Numbered from the stretch's first letter, positions 8,118 through 17,641 are shown. The stretch is DNA of 64,000 bases from Pseudorhodoferax sp. Leaf265 (GCF_001422365.1 NZ_LMMT01000014.1:1-64000); one strand, 5' to 3'. Made by a program: numbers and translations. Notes: generated by a model not told the origin, from the letters alone.

Positions 8118-11100
8118 GTGCGCCTCCCTTGGCTTCGCCCATGCCGGCCTCGCGTGCATGGGCGGCATAGATCTCGTTCTGCCGTTTGCTGCCCTTGAAG
8201 ATGCTGCGCACGACCACGAAGAACACCGGCACGAAGAACACGGCGAGCAAGGTGCCCGTCACCATGCCGCCGATCACGCCGGTGCCGATCGCGCGCTGGC
8301 TGGCCGAACCGGCGCCGGACGCGATGAACAGCGGCACCACGCCCAGGCCGAAGGCCAGCGAGGTCATGATGATCGGGCGGAACCGCAGGTGCGCGGCTTC
8401 CAGCGCGGACTGCACCACGCTGCGGCCCTGCGCCTGCAGGTCCTTGGCGAACTCGATGATCAGGATGGCGTTCTTCGCCGACAGGCCGATGATGGTGATC
8501 AGGCCCACCTGGAAGTACACGTCGTTCGCGTAGGAGCGCAGCAAGGTGGCCAGCAGCACGCCGATCACGCCCAGCGGCACCACCAGGATCACGGCCAGCG
8601 GGATCGACCAGCTTTCGTACAGCGCCGCCAGGCACAGGAACACCGCCAGGATCGCGAAGCCGTACAGGATGATGGCCTGCGAGCCGGCGAGCTTTTCCTC
8701 GCGCGACTGGCCGGTCCATTCGAAGCCGAAGCCAGGCGGCAGCTGGGCCGCCAGCCGCTCCATCTCGGCCATGGCCGCGCCCGTGCTTTGGCCCGGGGCG
8801 GCGTCGCCGCTGATGCGCATGGCCGGGTAGCCGTTGTAGCGCACCGTCTGCATCGCGCCCGTGACCCAGCGCGTCGTGGCGAAGGCCGACAGTGGCACCG
8901 GCTGGCCCTGTGCATTGGCCGCGTTCAGGCGCAGCAGATCTTCAGGCTGCATGCGGGCCGGTGCGTCGGCCTGCACGATCACGCGCTGCAAGCGGCCGCG
9001 GTTCGGGAAGTCGTTGATGTAGCTCGAGCCCAGCGAGGTCGACAGCGCGGTGTTGATCGCATCGAAGCCCACGCCCAGGGCCTGGGCCTTGTCGCGGTCG
9101 ATGTCGATCTGCAGCTGCGCTGCGTCTTCCAGGCCGTCCGGCCGCACCTGCGACAGCACCTTGCTCTGCGAGGCCATGCCCAGCAGTTGGTTGCGTGCGT
9201 TGAGCAGCGCCTGGTGGCCCTGGCCGGAGCGGTCCTGCAGCCGGAACGAGAAGCCGCTGGCGTTGCCCAGCTCGGGGATCGGCGGCGGGGAGAGCGGGTA
9301 GATGAAGGCGTCACGGATGCCCGACAGCGCACCGAACGCGCGGCCGGCCAGCGCACCGGCGGAGTGCGCCGGGTCGTGCCGTTCGGACCAGTCCTTCAGC
9401 GTCACGAACGCCAGGCCCGAGTTCTGGCCCTGCCCCGAGAACGAGAAGCCCAGCACGCCGACCATGCTCTCCACTTCAGGCTGCTTGAGCATGAAGCCTT
9501 CGACCTGCTGCATCACGTCCAGCATGCGTTCCTGCGTCGCGCCCGGTGGCAGCTGCACGTTGACGATGATGTTGCCCTGGTCTTCCTGCGGCAGGAAGGA
9601 AGTGGGCAGGCGCTGGTAGACCACGACCACGGCACCGATGATGGCGGCGTAGATGACGAGGTAGCGCGCCGCGCCCTTGAGCATGCGTGCGACCACGCCT
9701 TCGTAGCCCTTGGCGGTGCGCGAGAAGCTGCGGTTGAACCAGCCGAAGAAGCCGCGCTTCTCGTGGTGGTGGCCGGCTTCCACCGGCTTGAGCAGCGTGG
9801 CGCACAGCGCCGGCGTCAGCGACAGTGCCAGGAAGGCCGAGAACCCGATCGAGACCACCATCACCGCCGAGAACTGGCGGTAGATGTTGCCGGTGGAGCC
9901 GGCGAAGAAGGCCAGCGGCACGAACACCGAGATCAGCACCACGGTCACGCCGATGATGGCGCCCGAGATCTGCTGCATGGCCTTCTTGGTGGCGTCCAGC
10001 GGCGACAGGCCTTCCTCGCTCATGATGCGCTCGACGTTCTCCACCACCACGATGGCGTCGTCCACCACGATGCCGATCACCAGCACCATGCCGAACATGG
10101 TCAGCACGTTGATCGAGAAGCCCAGCGCCAGCAGCGCCGCGAAGGTGCCCAGCAGCGCGATCGGCACCACCAGCGTGGGGATCAGCGTGTAGCGCCAGTT
10201 CTGCAGGAACAGGAACATCACGAGGAACACCAGCGCCACGGCTTCCAGCAGCGTGTGCGTGACCTGCTCGATCGAGATGCTGACGAACTTGGAGCTGTCG
10301 TAGGGGATGTCGTACTTCACGCCCTGCGGGAAGAACTTGGACAGCTCGTCCATCTTCTGGCGCAGCAGGCGTGCCGACTCCAGCGCATTGCCGCCCGGCG
10401 AGGGCTGCACGCCCAGGCCGACCGCGGGCGTGCCGTTCAGGCGCGCCGAGGTGGCGTAGCTCTGGCCGCCGATCTCGACGCGGGCCACGTCCTTCAGGCG
10501 CACGGTGGAGCCATCGGCATTGGCACGCAGCACGATGTTCTCGAACTGCGCCACGTTGGACAGCTGGCCCTTGACGACCACGGTGGCAGCGATGCCCTGG
10601 CCCGCCACGTTCGGCAGGTCGCCGATGGTGCCGGAGGCCACCTGGGCGTTCTGTGCGCGGATCGCGGCCGACACCTCGGCCGAGGAGATCTTGACGCCCT
10701 GCATCTTGGCAGGGTCCAGCCAGATCCGCATGGCGGTTTCCGAGCCGAACAGCTGCACCTGGCCCACGCCCTTGACGCGCTGCAGTTCAGGCTGGATGTT
10801 GCGCGCGGCGTAGTCGCCCAGCTCCACCGGGGTGAAGTCGGGGTTGTCCGAGGACAGCATCGCGAACAGCAGGAAGTTGTTGCGCGACTTGTCCACGCGC
10901 ACGCCCTGCTGCGTCACGGCCGAGGGCAGGCGCGGGGTCGCGCGCGACAGCCGGTTCTGCACGTCCACCTGCGCCAGGTCGTCGTTGGTGCCGGGCTCGA
11001 AGGTCACCGTGATGGTGCCCGTGCCGTCGGCCTGGGCGACCGACTCCACGTAGACCAGGCCCGGCGAGCCGTTCATCTCGCGCTCGATGACGGACAGCAC

Positions 11101-11280
11101 GCTGTCCTCCAGCGTCTGCGCCGAGGCGCCCGGATAGGAGACGTTGATGACGATGGCTGGCGGGGCCACCGGCGGGTACTGCGAGATCGGCAGCTGGGTG
11201 ATCGAGACCGCGCCCATCACGATGATGAACAGCGCGATCACCCAGGCAAAGATCGGGCGATCGATGAAGAACTTGGCCAT
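8110..11280 (-). CDS. RND multidrug efflux permease, HAE1 family (AcrB/MexB/TtgB-like)
   Basis: At 1056 residues this is a full-length HAE1 pump. The N-terminus MAKFFIDRPIFAWVIALFI, the paired Asp residues of helix 4 in GIVVDDAIVVVENVER (about residue 405) used in proton relay, and the final transmembrane block with GTGVIGGMVTGT are all present. It sits in the inner membrane as a trimer and exports hydrophobic or amphiphilic compounds. The gene follows the adaptor by 18 bases and overlaps the outer membrane channel gene. Regulation is probably by the TetR repressor coded divergently upstream of the operon. Confidence 0.96.
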   Translation of the reverse strand: MAKFFIDRPIFAWVIALFIIVMGAVSITQLPISQYPPVAPPAIVINVSYPGASAQTLEDSVLSVIEREMNGSPGLVYVESVAQADGTGTITVTFEPGTNDDLAQVDVQNRLSRATPRLPSAVTQQGVRVDKSRNNFLLFAMLSSDNPDFTPVELGDYAARNIQPELQRVKGVGQVQLFGSETAMRIWLDPAKMQGVKISSAEVSAAIRAQNAQVASGTIGDLPNVAGQGIAATVVVKGQLSNVAQFENIVLRANADGSTVRLKDVARVEIGGQSYATSARLNGTPAVGLGVQPSPGGNALESARLLRQKMDELSKFFPQGVKYDIPYDSSKFVSISIEQVTHTLLEAVALVFLVMFLFLQNWRYTLIPTLVVPIALLGTFAALLALGFSINVLTMFGMVLVIGIVVDDAIVVVENVERIMSEEGLSPLDATKKAMQQISGAIIGVTVVLISVFVPLAFFAGSTGNIYRQFSAVMVVSIGFSAFLALSLTPALCATLLKPVEAGHHHEKRGFFGWFNRSFSRTAKGYEGVVARMLKGAARYLVIYAAIIGAVVVVYQRLPTSFLPQEDQGNIIVNVQLPPGATQERMLDVMQQVEGFMLKQPEVESMVGVLGFSFSGQGQNSGLAFVTLKDWSERHDPAHSAGALAGRAFGALSGIRDAFIYPLSPPPIPELGNASGFSFRLQDRSGQGHQALLNARNQLLGMASQSKVLSQVRPDGLEDAAQLQIDIDRDKAQALGVGFDAINTALSTSLGSSYINDFPNRGRLQRVIVQADAPARMQPEDLLRLNAANAQGQPVPLSAFATTRWVTGAMQTVRYNGYPAMRISGDAAPGQSTGAAMAEMERLAAQLPPGFGFEWTGQSREEKLAGSQAIILYGFAILAVFLCLAALYESWSIPLAVILVVPLGVIGVLLATLLRSYANDVYFQVGLITIIGLSAKNAILIIEFAKDLQAQGRSVVQSALEAAHLRFRPIIMTSLAFGLGVVPLFIASGAGSASQRAIGTGVIGGMVTGTLLAVFFVPVFFVVVRSIFKGSKRQNEIYAAHAREAGMGEAKGGAHD

Positions 11281-11298
11281 GGATGCTTGCCTTGCTTC

Positions 11299-12549
11299 TT
11301 ATTGCTTGGGGGCAGGGGCGGGTGCGGCGGCCGATGCCGCGGGCGCCGGCGCCTGGCCCGGGGGCTGCCAGGGCACGGCCTTGACCGGCGTGCCCGGCGG
11401 CAGCATCTGCAGCTTCTGGAAGCCGTCGACCATGACCTGCTCACCGGCCTTGAGGCCTTCGGTCACGATCCAGCGGTTGTTCTGGCCGGCCGTGATCTTC
11501 ACCTGGCGCTTTTCCAGCTTGCCGCCTTCGCCGACCACGGTCAGCGTGTTGCCGCTCTCGCCGCGCGTGACGGCCTGCTGCGGCACCGCGATGGCGTTGC
11601 TGGCCTGGGCCTGCTCGATCTGCACGCGCACGTACAGGCCCGGCAGCAGGTCGCCCTTGGGGTTGGGCACCTCGGCGCGCAGCGTGATCTGGCCCGTCGT
11701 CGTGTCCACCGTCAGGTCGGAGAACAGCAGCTTGCCGGGCTGGGCGTAGGTGCTGCCGTCTTCCAGCACGATGCGCACGCTGGCGGCATCGCCATTGCCG
11801 GCGCGCTTGAGCGTGCCGGCCTCCATGGCGCGGCGCAGGCGCAGCGCATCGCTGGCCGACTGCGTGAAGTTCACGTACATCGGGTTGATCTGCTGCACCA
11901 CCGCCAGGGGGGTGGCCTCGCCCTGGCCGACCAGCGCGCCTTCGGTCACGAGGGCACGGCCGATGCGGCCGGAGATGGGCGCGGTGACAGCTGCGTAGTC
12001 CAGGCTGATCTTGGCGGTCTGCACGGCGGCCTTGGCCACGGCCAGATCGGCCTCGGCCTGCACGCGCGCGGCGACGGCATCGGCATAGTCCTGCTTGCTG
12101 ATCGCATTGGCGGCCACCAGCGGCTCGTAGCGCTTGGCCACCTCGGTGGTGCGCGTCACGGCGGCCTGGGCGCGCAGCACCTGGGCCTGGGAACTCTGGT
12201 AGGTGGCCTGGTAGGGCGCGGCGTCGATCGCGAACAGCGGCTGGCCGGCCTTCACATCGCTGCCTTCCTTGAACAGGCGGCGCTGCAGGATGCCGGCGGC
12301 GCGGGCGCGCACCTCGGCGATGCGCGAGGCTTCCAGGCGGCCGGGCAGTTCGGTCACCAGGCCGATGTCGCCAGGTGTCGCCACGACCACGCCCACCTCT
12401 GGCGCCGGCATGCCGCCGCCGGCCTTGGCCGGTGCTTCGGCCTTTTTGTCACCCTGGCCGCAGGCGACCAGCAACACGGCCATGGCCAGCACGATGGGCC
12501 GCAGCGGCGCGGCCGCGGTGTTCAGGGAACCAAGACGCAACGCAGACAT
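11299..12549 (-). CDS. RND efflux periplasmic adaptor lipoprotein (AcrA/MexA-like)
   Basis: This 416-residue membrane fusion protein has a lipoprotein signal ending at Cys30 (LLVACGQG), a split lipoyl domain (LEASRIAEVRARAAGILQRR and the returning LDYAAVTAPISGRIG), an alpha-helical hairpin between them, and the beta-barrel/membrane-proximal domains with ITLRAEVPNPKGDLLPGLYV. It links the permease to the outer membrane channel. It is the first gene of the three-gene efflux operon and lies 222 bases from the divergent tetR-type gene, with an AcrR-like operator in between. Confidence 0.95.
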   Translation of the reverse strand: MSALRLGSLNTAAAPLRPIVLAMAVLLVACGQGDKKAEAPAKAGGGMPAPEVGVVVATPGDIGLVTELPGRLEASRIAEVRARAAGILQRRLFKEGSDVKAGQPLFAIDAAPYQATYQSSQAQVLRAQAAVTRTTEVAKRYEPLVAANAISKQDYADAVAARVQAEADLAVAKAAVQTAKISLDYAAVTAPISGRIGRALVTEGALVGQGEATPLAVVQQINPMYVNFTQSASDALRLRRAMEAGTLKRAGNGDAASVRIVLEDGSTYAQPGKLLFSDLTVDTTTGQITLRAEVPNPKGDLLPGLYVRVQIEQAQASNAIAVPQQAVTRGESGNTLTVVGEGGKLEKRQVKITAGQNNRWIVTEGLKAGEQVMVDGFQKLQMLPPGTPVKAVPWQPPGQAPAPAASAAAPAPAPKQ

Positions 12550-12696
12550 GCGATTCCTTCCTCAGACAACAACACAACGCCGCAACCGCCGCCGATGCGG
12601 TGGCTCCGGTCTCTTCTTGGAAATGGGTGGGATGGTGGGTCAGGCGGTGGCCAGCTGGGCAGATGCCGCCGGCCCCAAGACCCCCAACGCCGGGCG

Positions 12697-12733
12697 AGTG
12701 TAGCTCACTTACATACAATGATGAATGTATATT
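12697..12733. promoter_or_regulatory. AcrR/TtgR-like operator and overlapping efflux promoter
   Basis: Bases 12710-12733 carry the outer half-sites TACATACA and TGTATATT separated by eight bases, very close to the known AcrR operator arrangement (TACATACA, eight bases, TGTATGTA). On the minus strand a -10-like TACACT lies at 12697-12702 with the operator covering the -35 and spacer. On the plus strand TATATT at 12728-12733 could be the -10 for the repressor gene. One bound repressor could therefore shut both directions. The promoter assignments are inference; the inverted repeat is directly visible. Confidence 0.72.
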
Positions 12734-12771
12734 GCCCCCGCCGGGCGCAACGGACTCTTGTCCAGGAGGAA

Positions 12772-13410
12772 ATGGTGGCGCGCAGTACCAAGGAAGAAGC
12801 CCAGGCCACGCGGCACCGGCTGCTCGATGCGGCCGAGCGGCTGTTCCACCGCAACGGGGTGTCGCAGACCTCGCTGCAGCACATCGCCACCGAGGCAGGC
12901 GCCACGCGTGGCGCGATCTACTGGCACTTCAAGGACAAGGCGGACCTCTTCAACGCGATGATGGAACGCGTCACGCTGCCGCTGGAGCAGTCGCTGCAGC
13001 AAGTTGCAACAAATGGTGTCGACCCGCTGGCGGGTCTGAAGGACTCCCTGCGCAATGCGCTGGTGCAGATGCGCGATGACGCACAGTTGCGCCGCGTGGT
13101 GGAGATCGCCGTGCACAAGGTCGAGTACGTGGATGAGCTCCATGCCGTGCGTGCACGCCACCTCGCCGTGCGCAACCAGTGCGTGGGCGACATCGGGCGC
13201 GCACTGCGGCTGGCGGCGCGCCAGCGCGGCCAGCGCCTGCGCCTGCCAGCCGCGGTGGCGGCAGCCGGCCTGCACGCCACCATCGACGGGCTGATCTTCA
13301 ACTGGCTGCTCGACACCGCGGCCTTCGACCTGCCGACCCTGGGCGAGCAGATGCTGGAGCTGCACCTGGTCGGCCTGGGGCTGCGCGAGCAGGTGCAGCG
13401 CAACAAGTGA
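12772..13410 (+). CDS. TetR-family repressor of the RND efflux operon (AcrR/TtgR-like)
   Basis: A 212-residue regulator with the N-terminal TetR helix-turn-helix (ATRHRLLDAAERLF then TSLQHIATEAGATRGAIYWH and FKDKADLF, residues about 10-60) and a C-terminal ligand domain that resembles AcrR/TtgR more than other TetR groups. It is divergent from the adaptor gene and starts 38 bases from an AcrR-like palindrome. AGGAGG-type purines (CAGGAGGAA) sit just before the ATG. Expected role: repression of the efflux operon and itself, relieved by pump substrates. Confidence 0.88.
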   Translation: MVARSTKEEAQATRHRLLDAAERLFHRNGVSQTSLQHIATEAGATRGAIYWHFKDKADLFNAMMERVTLPLEQSLQQVATNGVDPLAGLKDSLRNALVQMRDDAQLRRVVEIAVHKVEYVDELHAVRARHLAVRNQCVGDIGRALRLAARQRGQRLRLPAAVAAAGLHATIDGLIFNWLLDTAAFDLPTLGEQMLELHLVGLGLREQVQRNK

Positions 13411-13469
13411 AACAAGTCTCCGTGCGCCTGCAACCGCACTGAAACAGCGCCTTTCCACCATGGGCGGCG

Positions 13470-13952
13470 ATGTCGCCGCTGCCCCTGTCTGCCATGCAAA
13501 GCCCTGGCCTGGATCCGCCCGAGGACCCGGCGCGGCTGCGTGCGCCCATGTCAGACCGCTGGACCCGGTACGACACGCTGGCCTACCTGGAAGCGCGCGA
13601 CCTGGTCAGTGGCGAGGCGCATGCCTTCCTGGCATACCGCGAGACCAGCCTCATGGGTGCGGGCTGGCGCGTGCGCGTGCGCTCACGCCTGACGGCCGGT
13701 GGCGTGTTCGAGCCCGCGGCCATGGCCCAGCAGGCGCAGGGCGCCACGGCGCGCGGCGAGCACAGCTTCGTCTGGGGCTACCAGCGCCTGCCGCGTGCGG
13801 CTGATGCCCGCCACGTCGAGTTCCGCGTGCATGTCGACGCCGGCCGGCCGGTGCGGCTTGAGCTGTACGCGCGGCTGCGCCTGGCCGACGGCAGCCCAGC
13901 GCCGGCGCGCTCGGCCAGTTGTGACTGGCCGGCGGGGCCTGCCGGCCCCTGA
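13470..13952 (+). CDS. Hypothetical protein
   Basis: An open frame of up to 160 residues with coding-like composition and no recognised domain. The predicted strand-rich central part (WRVRVRSRLTAGGVFEP, HSFVWGYQRLP, ARHVEFRVHVDAGRPVRLEL) suggests a small beta-sheet protein without signal peptide. Possible starts are at 13470, 13494 and 13548; the conserved-looking part begins around the last. It lies between the efflux repressor and tRNA-Arg, and could be a single-gene unit. I do not recognise a family. Confidence 0.5.
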   Translation: MSPLPLSAMQSPGLDPPEDPARLRAPMSDRWTRYDTLAYLEARDLVSGEAHAFLAYRETSLMGAGWRVRVRSRLTAGGVFEPAAMAQQAQGATARGEHSFVWGYQRLPRAADARHVEFRVHVDAGRPVRLELYARLRLADGSPAPARSASCDWPAGPAGP

Positions 13953-14014
13953 ATCCGGGCGCGCGGCGCCTGGCCAAAGTCGGTGCCAACGCGTGGCTAC
14001 AATGGCGCCCGGTC

Positions 14015-14090
14015 GCGGCTGTAGCTCAGTGGATAGAGTATTGGCCTCCGAAGCCAAGGGTCGTGGGTTCGATCCCCGCCAGCCGCACCA
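14015..14090 (+). tRNA. tRNA-Arg (anticodon CCG)
   Basis: The 76-base gene folds as a cloverleaf: acceptor GCGGCTG pairs with CAGCCGC, the D-arm region contains TAGCTCAGTGGATAGAG, the anticodon stem TTGGC/GCCAA encloses loop CTCCGAA with anticodon CCG at 14048-14050, and the T-arm contains GGTTCGATCC. The 3' CCA is encoded. A -10-like TACAAT at 13998-14003 lies at a suitable distance. It reads CGG codons, which are frequent in GC-rich genomes. It is convergent with rsmI, whose stop is only seven bases away. Confidence 0.97.
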
Positions 14091-14096
14091 AGTCTT

Positions 14097-15020
14097 TCAG
14101 TTCTTCCCCGCCTCTTCGTCCTGCTGCGGCTTGAGCCGCAGGGCCTGCGCGTACAGCGCATTGCGCGGCTGGCCCGTGATCTCGGCGGCAAGGCGCACGG
14201 CGGTCTTCAGCGGCAATTCGGGCAGCAGCAGCTTGAGCACCCGCAGGTCCTCGACCGGCGCTGCACTGGCCGGCGCGGGGTGGACGACCAGCGCGAACTC
14301 GCCGCGCGTGCGCGTGGCTTGCGCGGCCAGCCAGGCTGGCAGCTCCTGCGCCGCGACCGTGGCGATCTCCTCGAACTGCTTGGTCAACTCGCGCCCCACC
14401 GTCACGGGCCGCGAACCCAATGCCGCCAGCGCGCGCGCGAGCACCTCGATGCGGTGCGGCGCCTCCAGCAGCACGACGGCGCGCGCGTCGGCCGACAGCG
14501 CCTGCACCGCGGCATCGCGCTCGCCGGCCTTGCTGGGCAGGAAGCCCGCGAACACGAAGGCCGCGTCCTCGGCGATGCCGGCCACCGACAAGGCCGTGGT
14601 CACGCTGCTGGCGCCCGGCAGCGGCACCACGGCGAAACCGGCCGCGCGCGCGGCCGCCACCAGGCGCGCGCCGGGGTCGCTCAGCGCGGGCGTGCCGGCA
14701 TCGCTGACGTAGGCCACGCGCTGGCCCTGCTGCAGCCGGGCCAGCACGGCCTGGGCGGCCTCGGCCTCGTTGTGCTGGTGGGCCGCCATCAGCTGTGCGC
14801 CGGGCCGCTCCAGCCCATAGGCGCGCAGCAGGCTCTGCGTGTGGCGCGTGTCCTCGCAGGCGATGGCGTCGACCAGCTGCAGCACATGCAGCGCGCGCAG
14901 GCCGATGTCGGCCAGGTTGCCGATCGGTGTGGCGACCACGTAGAGTGCGGCCTGCGGGTAATGCTGTGTTGCCGCGGCCTCATGGGCGGCGCGCAACGCC
15001 AAGGCGAAAGAAGCGCTCAA
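14097..15020 (-). CDS. rsmI: 16S rRNA (cytidine1402-2'-O)-methyltransferase RsmI
   Basis: This 307-residue tetrapyrrole-methylase-fold enzyme shows RsmI signatures in order: [42 protein letters not shown] and [18 protein letters not shown], then FAGFLP and LLEAPHRI. It 2'-O-methylates C1402 of 16S rRNA in the decoding centre using SAM. The start is taken as TTG at 15020 because AGAGGAA precedes it by a few bases; the only upstream ATG (15101) would overlap yraN by 82 bases. The first base of this codon is also the first base of the divergent yraN start. Confidence 0.93.
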   Translation of the reverse strand: MSASFALALRAAHEAAATQHYPQAALYVVATPIGNLADIGLRALHVLQLVDAIACEDTRHTQSLLRAYGLERPGAQLMAAHQHNEAEAAQAVLARLQQGQRVAYVSDAGTPALSDPGARLVAAARAAGFAVVPLPGASSVTTALSVAGIAEDAAFVFAGFLPSKAGERDAAVQALSADARAVVLLEAPHRIEVLARALAALGSRPVTVGRELTKQFEEIATVAAQELPAWLAAQATRTRGEFALVVHPAPASAAPVEDLRVLKLLLPELPLKTAVRLAAEITGQPRNALYAQALRLKPQQDEEAGKN

Positions 15021-15409
15021 TGGGATTCCTCTGGAAGGGTGCGGCCAGCGGGCCGACCACGAAGCAGGCAGGCGACGCGGCCGAGGCCGTGGCGCTGGCA
15101 CATCTGCAGCGCGCCGGGCTGCGTCTTCTGGCGCGCAATTATCGGACGCCGGGCCGTGGCGGCGGCGAGATCGACCTCGTCATGCGCGCGCCCGACGGGA
15201 CCGTGGTGTTCGTCGAGGTGCGGCGCCGCGCCAGCCTGACGCATGGCGGCGCCGCGGCCAGCATCGGTGCTGCCAAGCGGCGGCGCATCGTGTTCGCGGC
15301 GCGCCACTACCTGATGCAGCTGGCCACGCCGCCGCCCTGCCGCTTCGACGTGGTGGTGCTGGAGCCGGGCGGACCGCAATGGCTGCGGGCGGCGTTCGAC
15401 GCCGATTGA
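15020..15409 (+). CDS. yraN: YraN family endonuclease-fold protein
   Basis: A 129-residue UPF0102/YraN protein with the restriction-endonuclease-like core: [45 protein letters not shown] (the ELD-x-EVK-type pattern of nuclease folds) and ITGAAKRR-like [18 protein letters not shown]. The molecular activity of the family is not established. In gamma- and betaproteobacteria it lies between rsmI and diaA, as here; the lpoA gene found between rsmI and yraN in enterics is missing. Confidence 0.9.
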   Translation: MGFLWKGAASGPTTKQAGDAAEAVALAHLQRAGLRLLARNYRTPGRGGGEIDLVMRAPDGTVVFVEVRRRASLTHGGAAASIGAAKRRRIVFAARHYLMQLATPPPCRFDVVVLEPGGPQWLRAAFDAD

Positions 15410-15474
15410 GGCTGTTACAAGCCTGCTCACCCCAGCTGCAGCAGGGAAAACCGCAGGGGTATCATCTCCGCCCC

Positions 15475-16074
15475 ATGCTAGAGCAACGCATCCAACAGCA
15501 TTTCATCGACAGCGCCGACCTGAAGTACCAGTCGGCCGAGGCCTTGAGCAAGCCCATCGCGGCGGCCGTGCAGGCCATCCTGGTCAGTGTGACCAGCGGT
15601 GGCAAGGTGCTGGCCTGCGGCAACGGCGGTTCTGCCGCCGACGCCCAGCACTTCGCGGCCGAGTTCGTCGGCCGTTTCGAGCGCGAGCGGCCCGAGCTCG
15701 GCGCCATCGCGCTGACCACCGACAGTTCCATCCTCACGGCGATCGCCAACGACTATTCGTACGAGCAGGTGTTCGCCCGTCAGGTGCGTGCGCTCGGCCT
15801 GGCCGGCGATGTGCTGCTGGCGATTTCCACCAGCGGCAATTCGCCCAGCATCCTCGCGGCCGTCGAGGCCGCGCATGCGCGCGAGATGACGGTGGTGGCG
15901 CTGACGGGGCGCGGCGGCGGCAAGATGGCCGGCGCGCTGCGCGAGACCGATGTGCACGTCTGCGTGCCGCACGACCGCACGGCCCGCATCCAGGAGGTGC
16001 ATCTGCTGACGCTGCACTGCCTGTGCGACGGCGTGGATTCCCAATTGCTAGGTGACCAGGAAACAAGTCTATGA
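15475..16074 (+). CDS. diaA: SIS-domain protein DiaA / phosphoheptose-isomerase-like
   Basis: The 199-residue protein has one SIS domain with [37 protein letters not shown] and VALTGRGGG. It is close to both GmhA (sedoheptulose-7-phosphate isomerase) and DiaA (a tetrameric DnaA-binding protein that helps initiation). Its place between yraN and a DolP-like gene is that of diaA in E. coli and many betaproteobacteria, so DiaA is the better guess. Its stop overlaps the next start as ATGA. Catalytic isomerase residues were not assessed. Confidence 0.82.
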   Translation: MLEQRIQQHFIDSADLKYQSAEALSKPIAAAVQAILVSVTSGGKVLACGNGGSAADAQHFAAEFVGRFERERPELGAIALTTDSSILTAIANDYSYEQVFARQVRALGLAGDVLLAISTSGNSPSILAAVEAAHAREMTVVALTGRGGGKMAGALRETDVHVCVPHDRTARIQEVHLLTLHCLCDGVDSQLLGDQETSL

Positions 16075-16697
16075 AGGTGAGTTTGAAGCGCGTCGTGCCG
16101 ATGGTGCTGGCCGCGGCCACGCTGGTGGCCAGTCTGTCGGCCTGCGTGCCGTTGGTGGTCGGTGGTGGTTTCGCCAGCGGCGTGATGGTGGCGATGGACC
16201 GCCGCACCTCGGGTGCCCAACTGGAAGACCAGGGCATCGAGCTGCGCGGCGCCAACCGCATCAAGGAAGCGCTGGGCGAGAACGCGCGCGTCAGCGTGAC
16301 CAGCTACAACCGCCAGGTGCTGTTGACCGGCGAGGTGGCGCGCACCGAGGACATCCAGCGCGCCGAGCAGATCGTCGCCAAGGTGGAGAACGTGAGTTCC
16401 GTGGTCAACGATCTGGCCGTGGGCATCCCGGCGGCGCTCACGCAGCGCTCCAACGACCTGCTCATCACGAGCAAGGTCAAGGCCTCGCTGATCGACGCCA
16501 AGGACCTGCAGGCCAATGCCTTCAAGGTCGTGACCGAGCGCAACGTGGTCTACCTGATGGGCCGCGTGACGACGCGTGAGGCCAACCGCGCGACCGAGAT
16601 CGCGCGCGGCGTGAAGGACGTGGCCAAGGTAGTGCGCGTCTTCGAGACCTTGACCGAGGAAGAGCTGGCCCGGCTGGGCCAGCAACCGGCCAAGTAG
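16071..16697 (+). CDS. dolP: DolP/YraP-like BON-domain outer membrane lipoprotein
   Basis: A 208-residue lipoprotein (lipobox ending at Cys25, SLSAC) with two BON domains: the first over about residues 55-120 ([20 protein letters not shown]) and the second about 130-195 ([42 protein letters not shown]). DolP/YraP binds anionic phospholipid in the outer membrane and supports envelope integrity. Its start overlaps the diaA stop by four bases and the unit ends in a strong terminator. Confidence 0.88.
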   Translation: MKVSLKRVVPMVLAAATLVASLSACVPLVVGGGFASGVMVAMDRRTSGAQLEDQGIELRGANRIKEALGENARVSVTSYNRQVLLTGEVARTEDIQRAEQIVAKVENVSSVVNDLAVGIPAALTQRSNDLLITSKVKASLIDAKDLQANAFKVVTERNVVYLMGRVTTREANRATEIARGVKDVAKVVRVFETLTEEELARLGQQPAK

Positions 16698-16716
16698 GCC
16701 GGCTTGCAGCAAAGCA

Positions 16717-16739
16717 GGGCGCCGCGAGGCGCCCTTTTT
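16717..16739 (+). terminator. Intrinsic terminator of yraN-diaA-dolP
   Basis: A perfect seven-base-pair stem GGGCGCC/GGCGCCC with loop GCGA is followed by TTTTT at 16735-16739. The last T is the first base of the minus-strand stop triplet of the convergent dehydrogenase gene. Confidence 0.92.
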
Positions 16740-17641
16740 CATTTGAGCCGCGTGATCAGGCTGGAGGTGTCGAGGCGGTTGCCGCCGGCCTGCTGCACGT
16801 CGGCGTAGAACTGGTCCACCAGCGCCGTGACGGGCAGGCGTGCGCCGTTGCGCTTGGCTTCGTCGAGCACCAGCCCCAGGTCCTTGCGCATCCAGTCCAC
16901 GGCAAAGCCGAAGTCGAATTGGCCCTGGACCATGGTCTTGCCGCGGTTCTCCATCTGCCAGCTCTGGGCCGCGCCCTTGCTGATGACTGCCAGCACCTGT
17001 TCCATGTCCAGCCCGGCGCGTTGGCCGAAGGCGATGGCCTCGGACAGGCCTTGCACCAGGCCGGCGATGCAGATCTGGTTGACCATCTTGGCCAGCTGGC
17101 CCGAGCCGCTGGCGCCCAGCAGCACGATGGAGCGCGAGAAAGCCTGGGCCACGGGCTCGATGCGCGCGAAAGGCTCGGCGTCGCCGCCGCACATCACGGT
17201 CAGCATCCCGTTTTGCGCGCCTGCCTGGCCGCCGGAGACCGGGGCGTCGACGAAGTGCAGGCCGGCCTCGCGCGCCTTGCCATGCAGCTCGCGCGCCACG
17301 TCGGCCGAGGCCGTGGTGTGGTCCACGAACACCGTGTCCTTGTCCATGCCGGCGAAGGCGCCGTTCGGGCCCAGCACGACGGAGCGCAGGTCGTCGTCGT
17401 TGCCGACGCAGCAGAACACGATGTCGGCGCCGGCCGCGGCCTCGCGCGGCGTGGCGGCGGTTTTGCCCTTGAATTCATCGGCCCAGGCCTGGGCCTTGGC
17501 GGCCGAGCGGTTGTAGACGGTGACCTGGTGGCCGGCCAGGGCCAGATGGCCGGCCATGGGGAAGCCCATCACGCCCAGGCCCAGGAAGGCGACGTGGCGG
17601 GCGGGTGTGGCGGTGTAGCTGCGCGGATTGGTGGAAGCCAT
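16739..17641 (-). CDS. NAD(P)-dependent beta-hydroxyacid dehydrogenase (3-hydroxyisobutyrate dehydrogenase family)
   Basis: The 300-residue enzyme has an N-terminal Rossmann fold with GLGVMGFPMAGHL (about residues 21-33), the family substrate motif DAPVSGGQAGAQNG (about 130) and the catalytic-lysine region GSGQLAKMVNQI (about 180). These place it in the HIBADH / tartronate semialdehyde reductase / GLYR group; the substrate cannot be fixed. It lies 32 bases downstream of a tautomerase gene on the same strand, and both are divergent from a LysR gene. A small-acid catabolic role is plausible. Confidence 0.88.
   Translation of the reverse strand: MASTNPRSYTATPARHVAFLGLGVMGFPMAGHLALAGHQVTVYNRSAAKAQAWADEFKGKTAATPREAAAGADIVFCCVGNDDDLRSVVLGPNGAFAGMDKDTVFVDHTTASADVARELHGKAREAGLHFVDAPVSGGQAGAQNGMLTVMCGGDAEPFARIEPVAQAFSRSIVLLGASGSGQLAKMVNQICIAGLVQGLSEAIAFGQRAGLDMEQVLAVISKGAAQSWQMENRGKTMVQGQFDFGFAVDWMRKDLGLVLDEAKRNGARLPVTALVDQFYADVQQAGGNRLDTSSLITRLK

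Noticed and set aside
8047..13410. Very long open frame on the plus strand opposite the efflux operon
   Set aside because: It is antisense to three well-supported genes and rich in His, Gln, Arg and Asp with no family match. Only its last part, from 12772, is a real gene (the TetR repressor).
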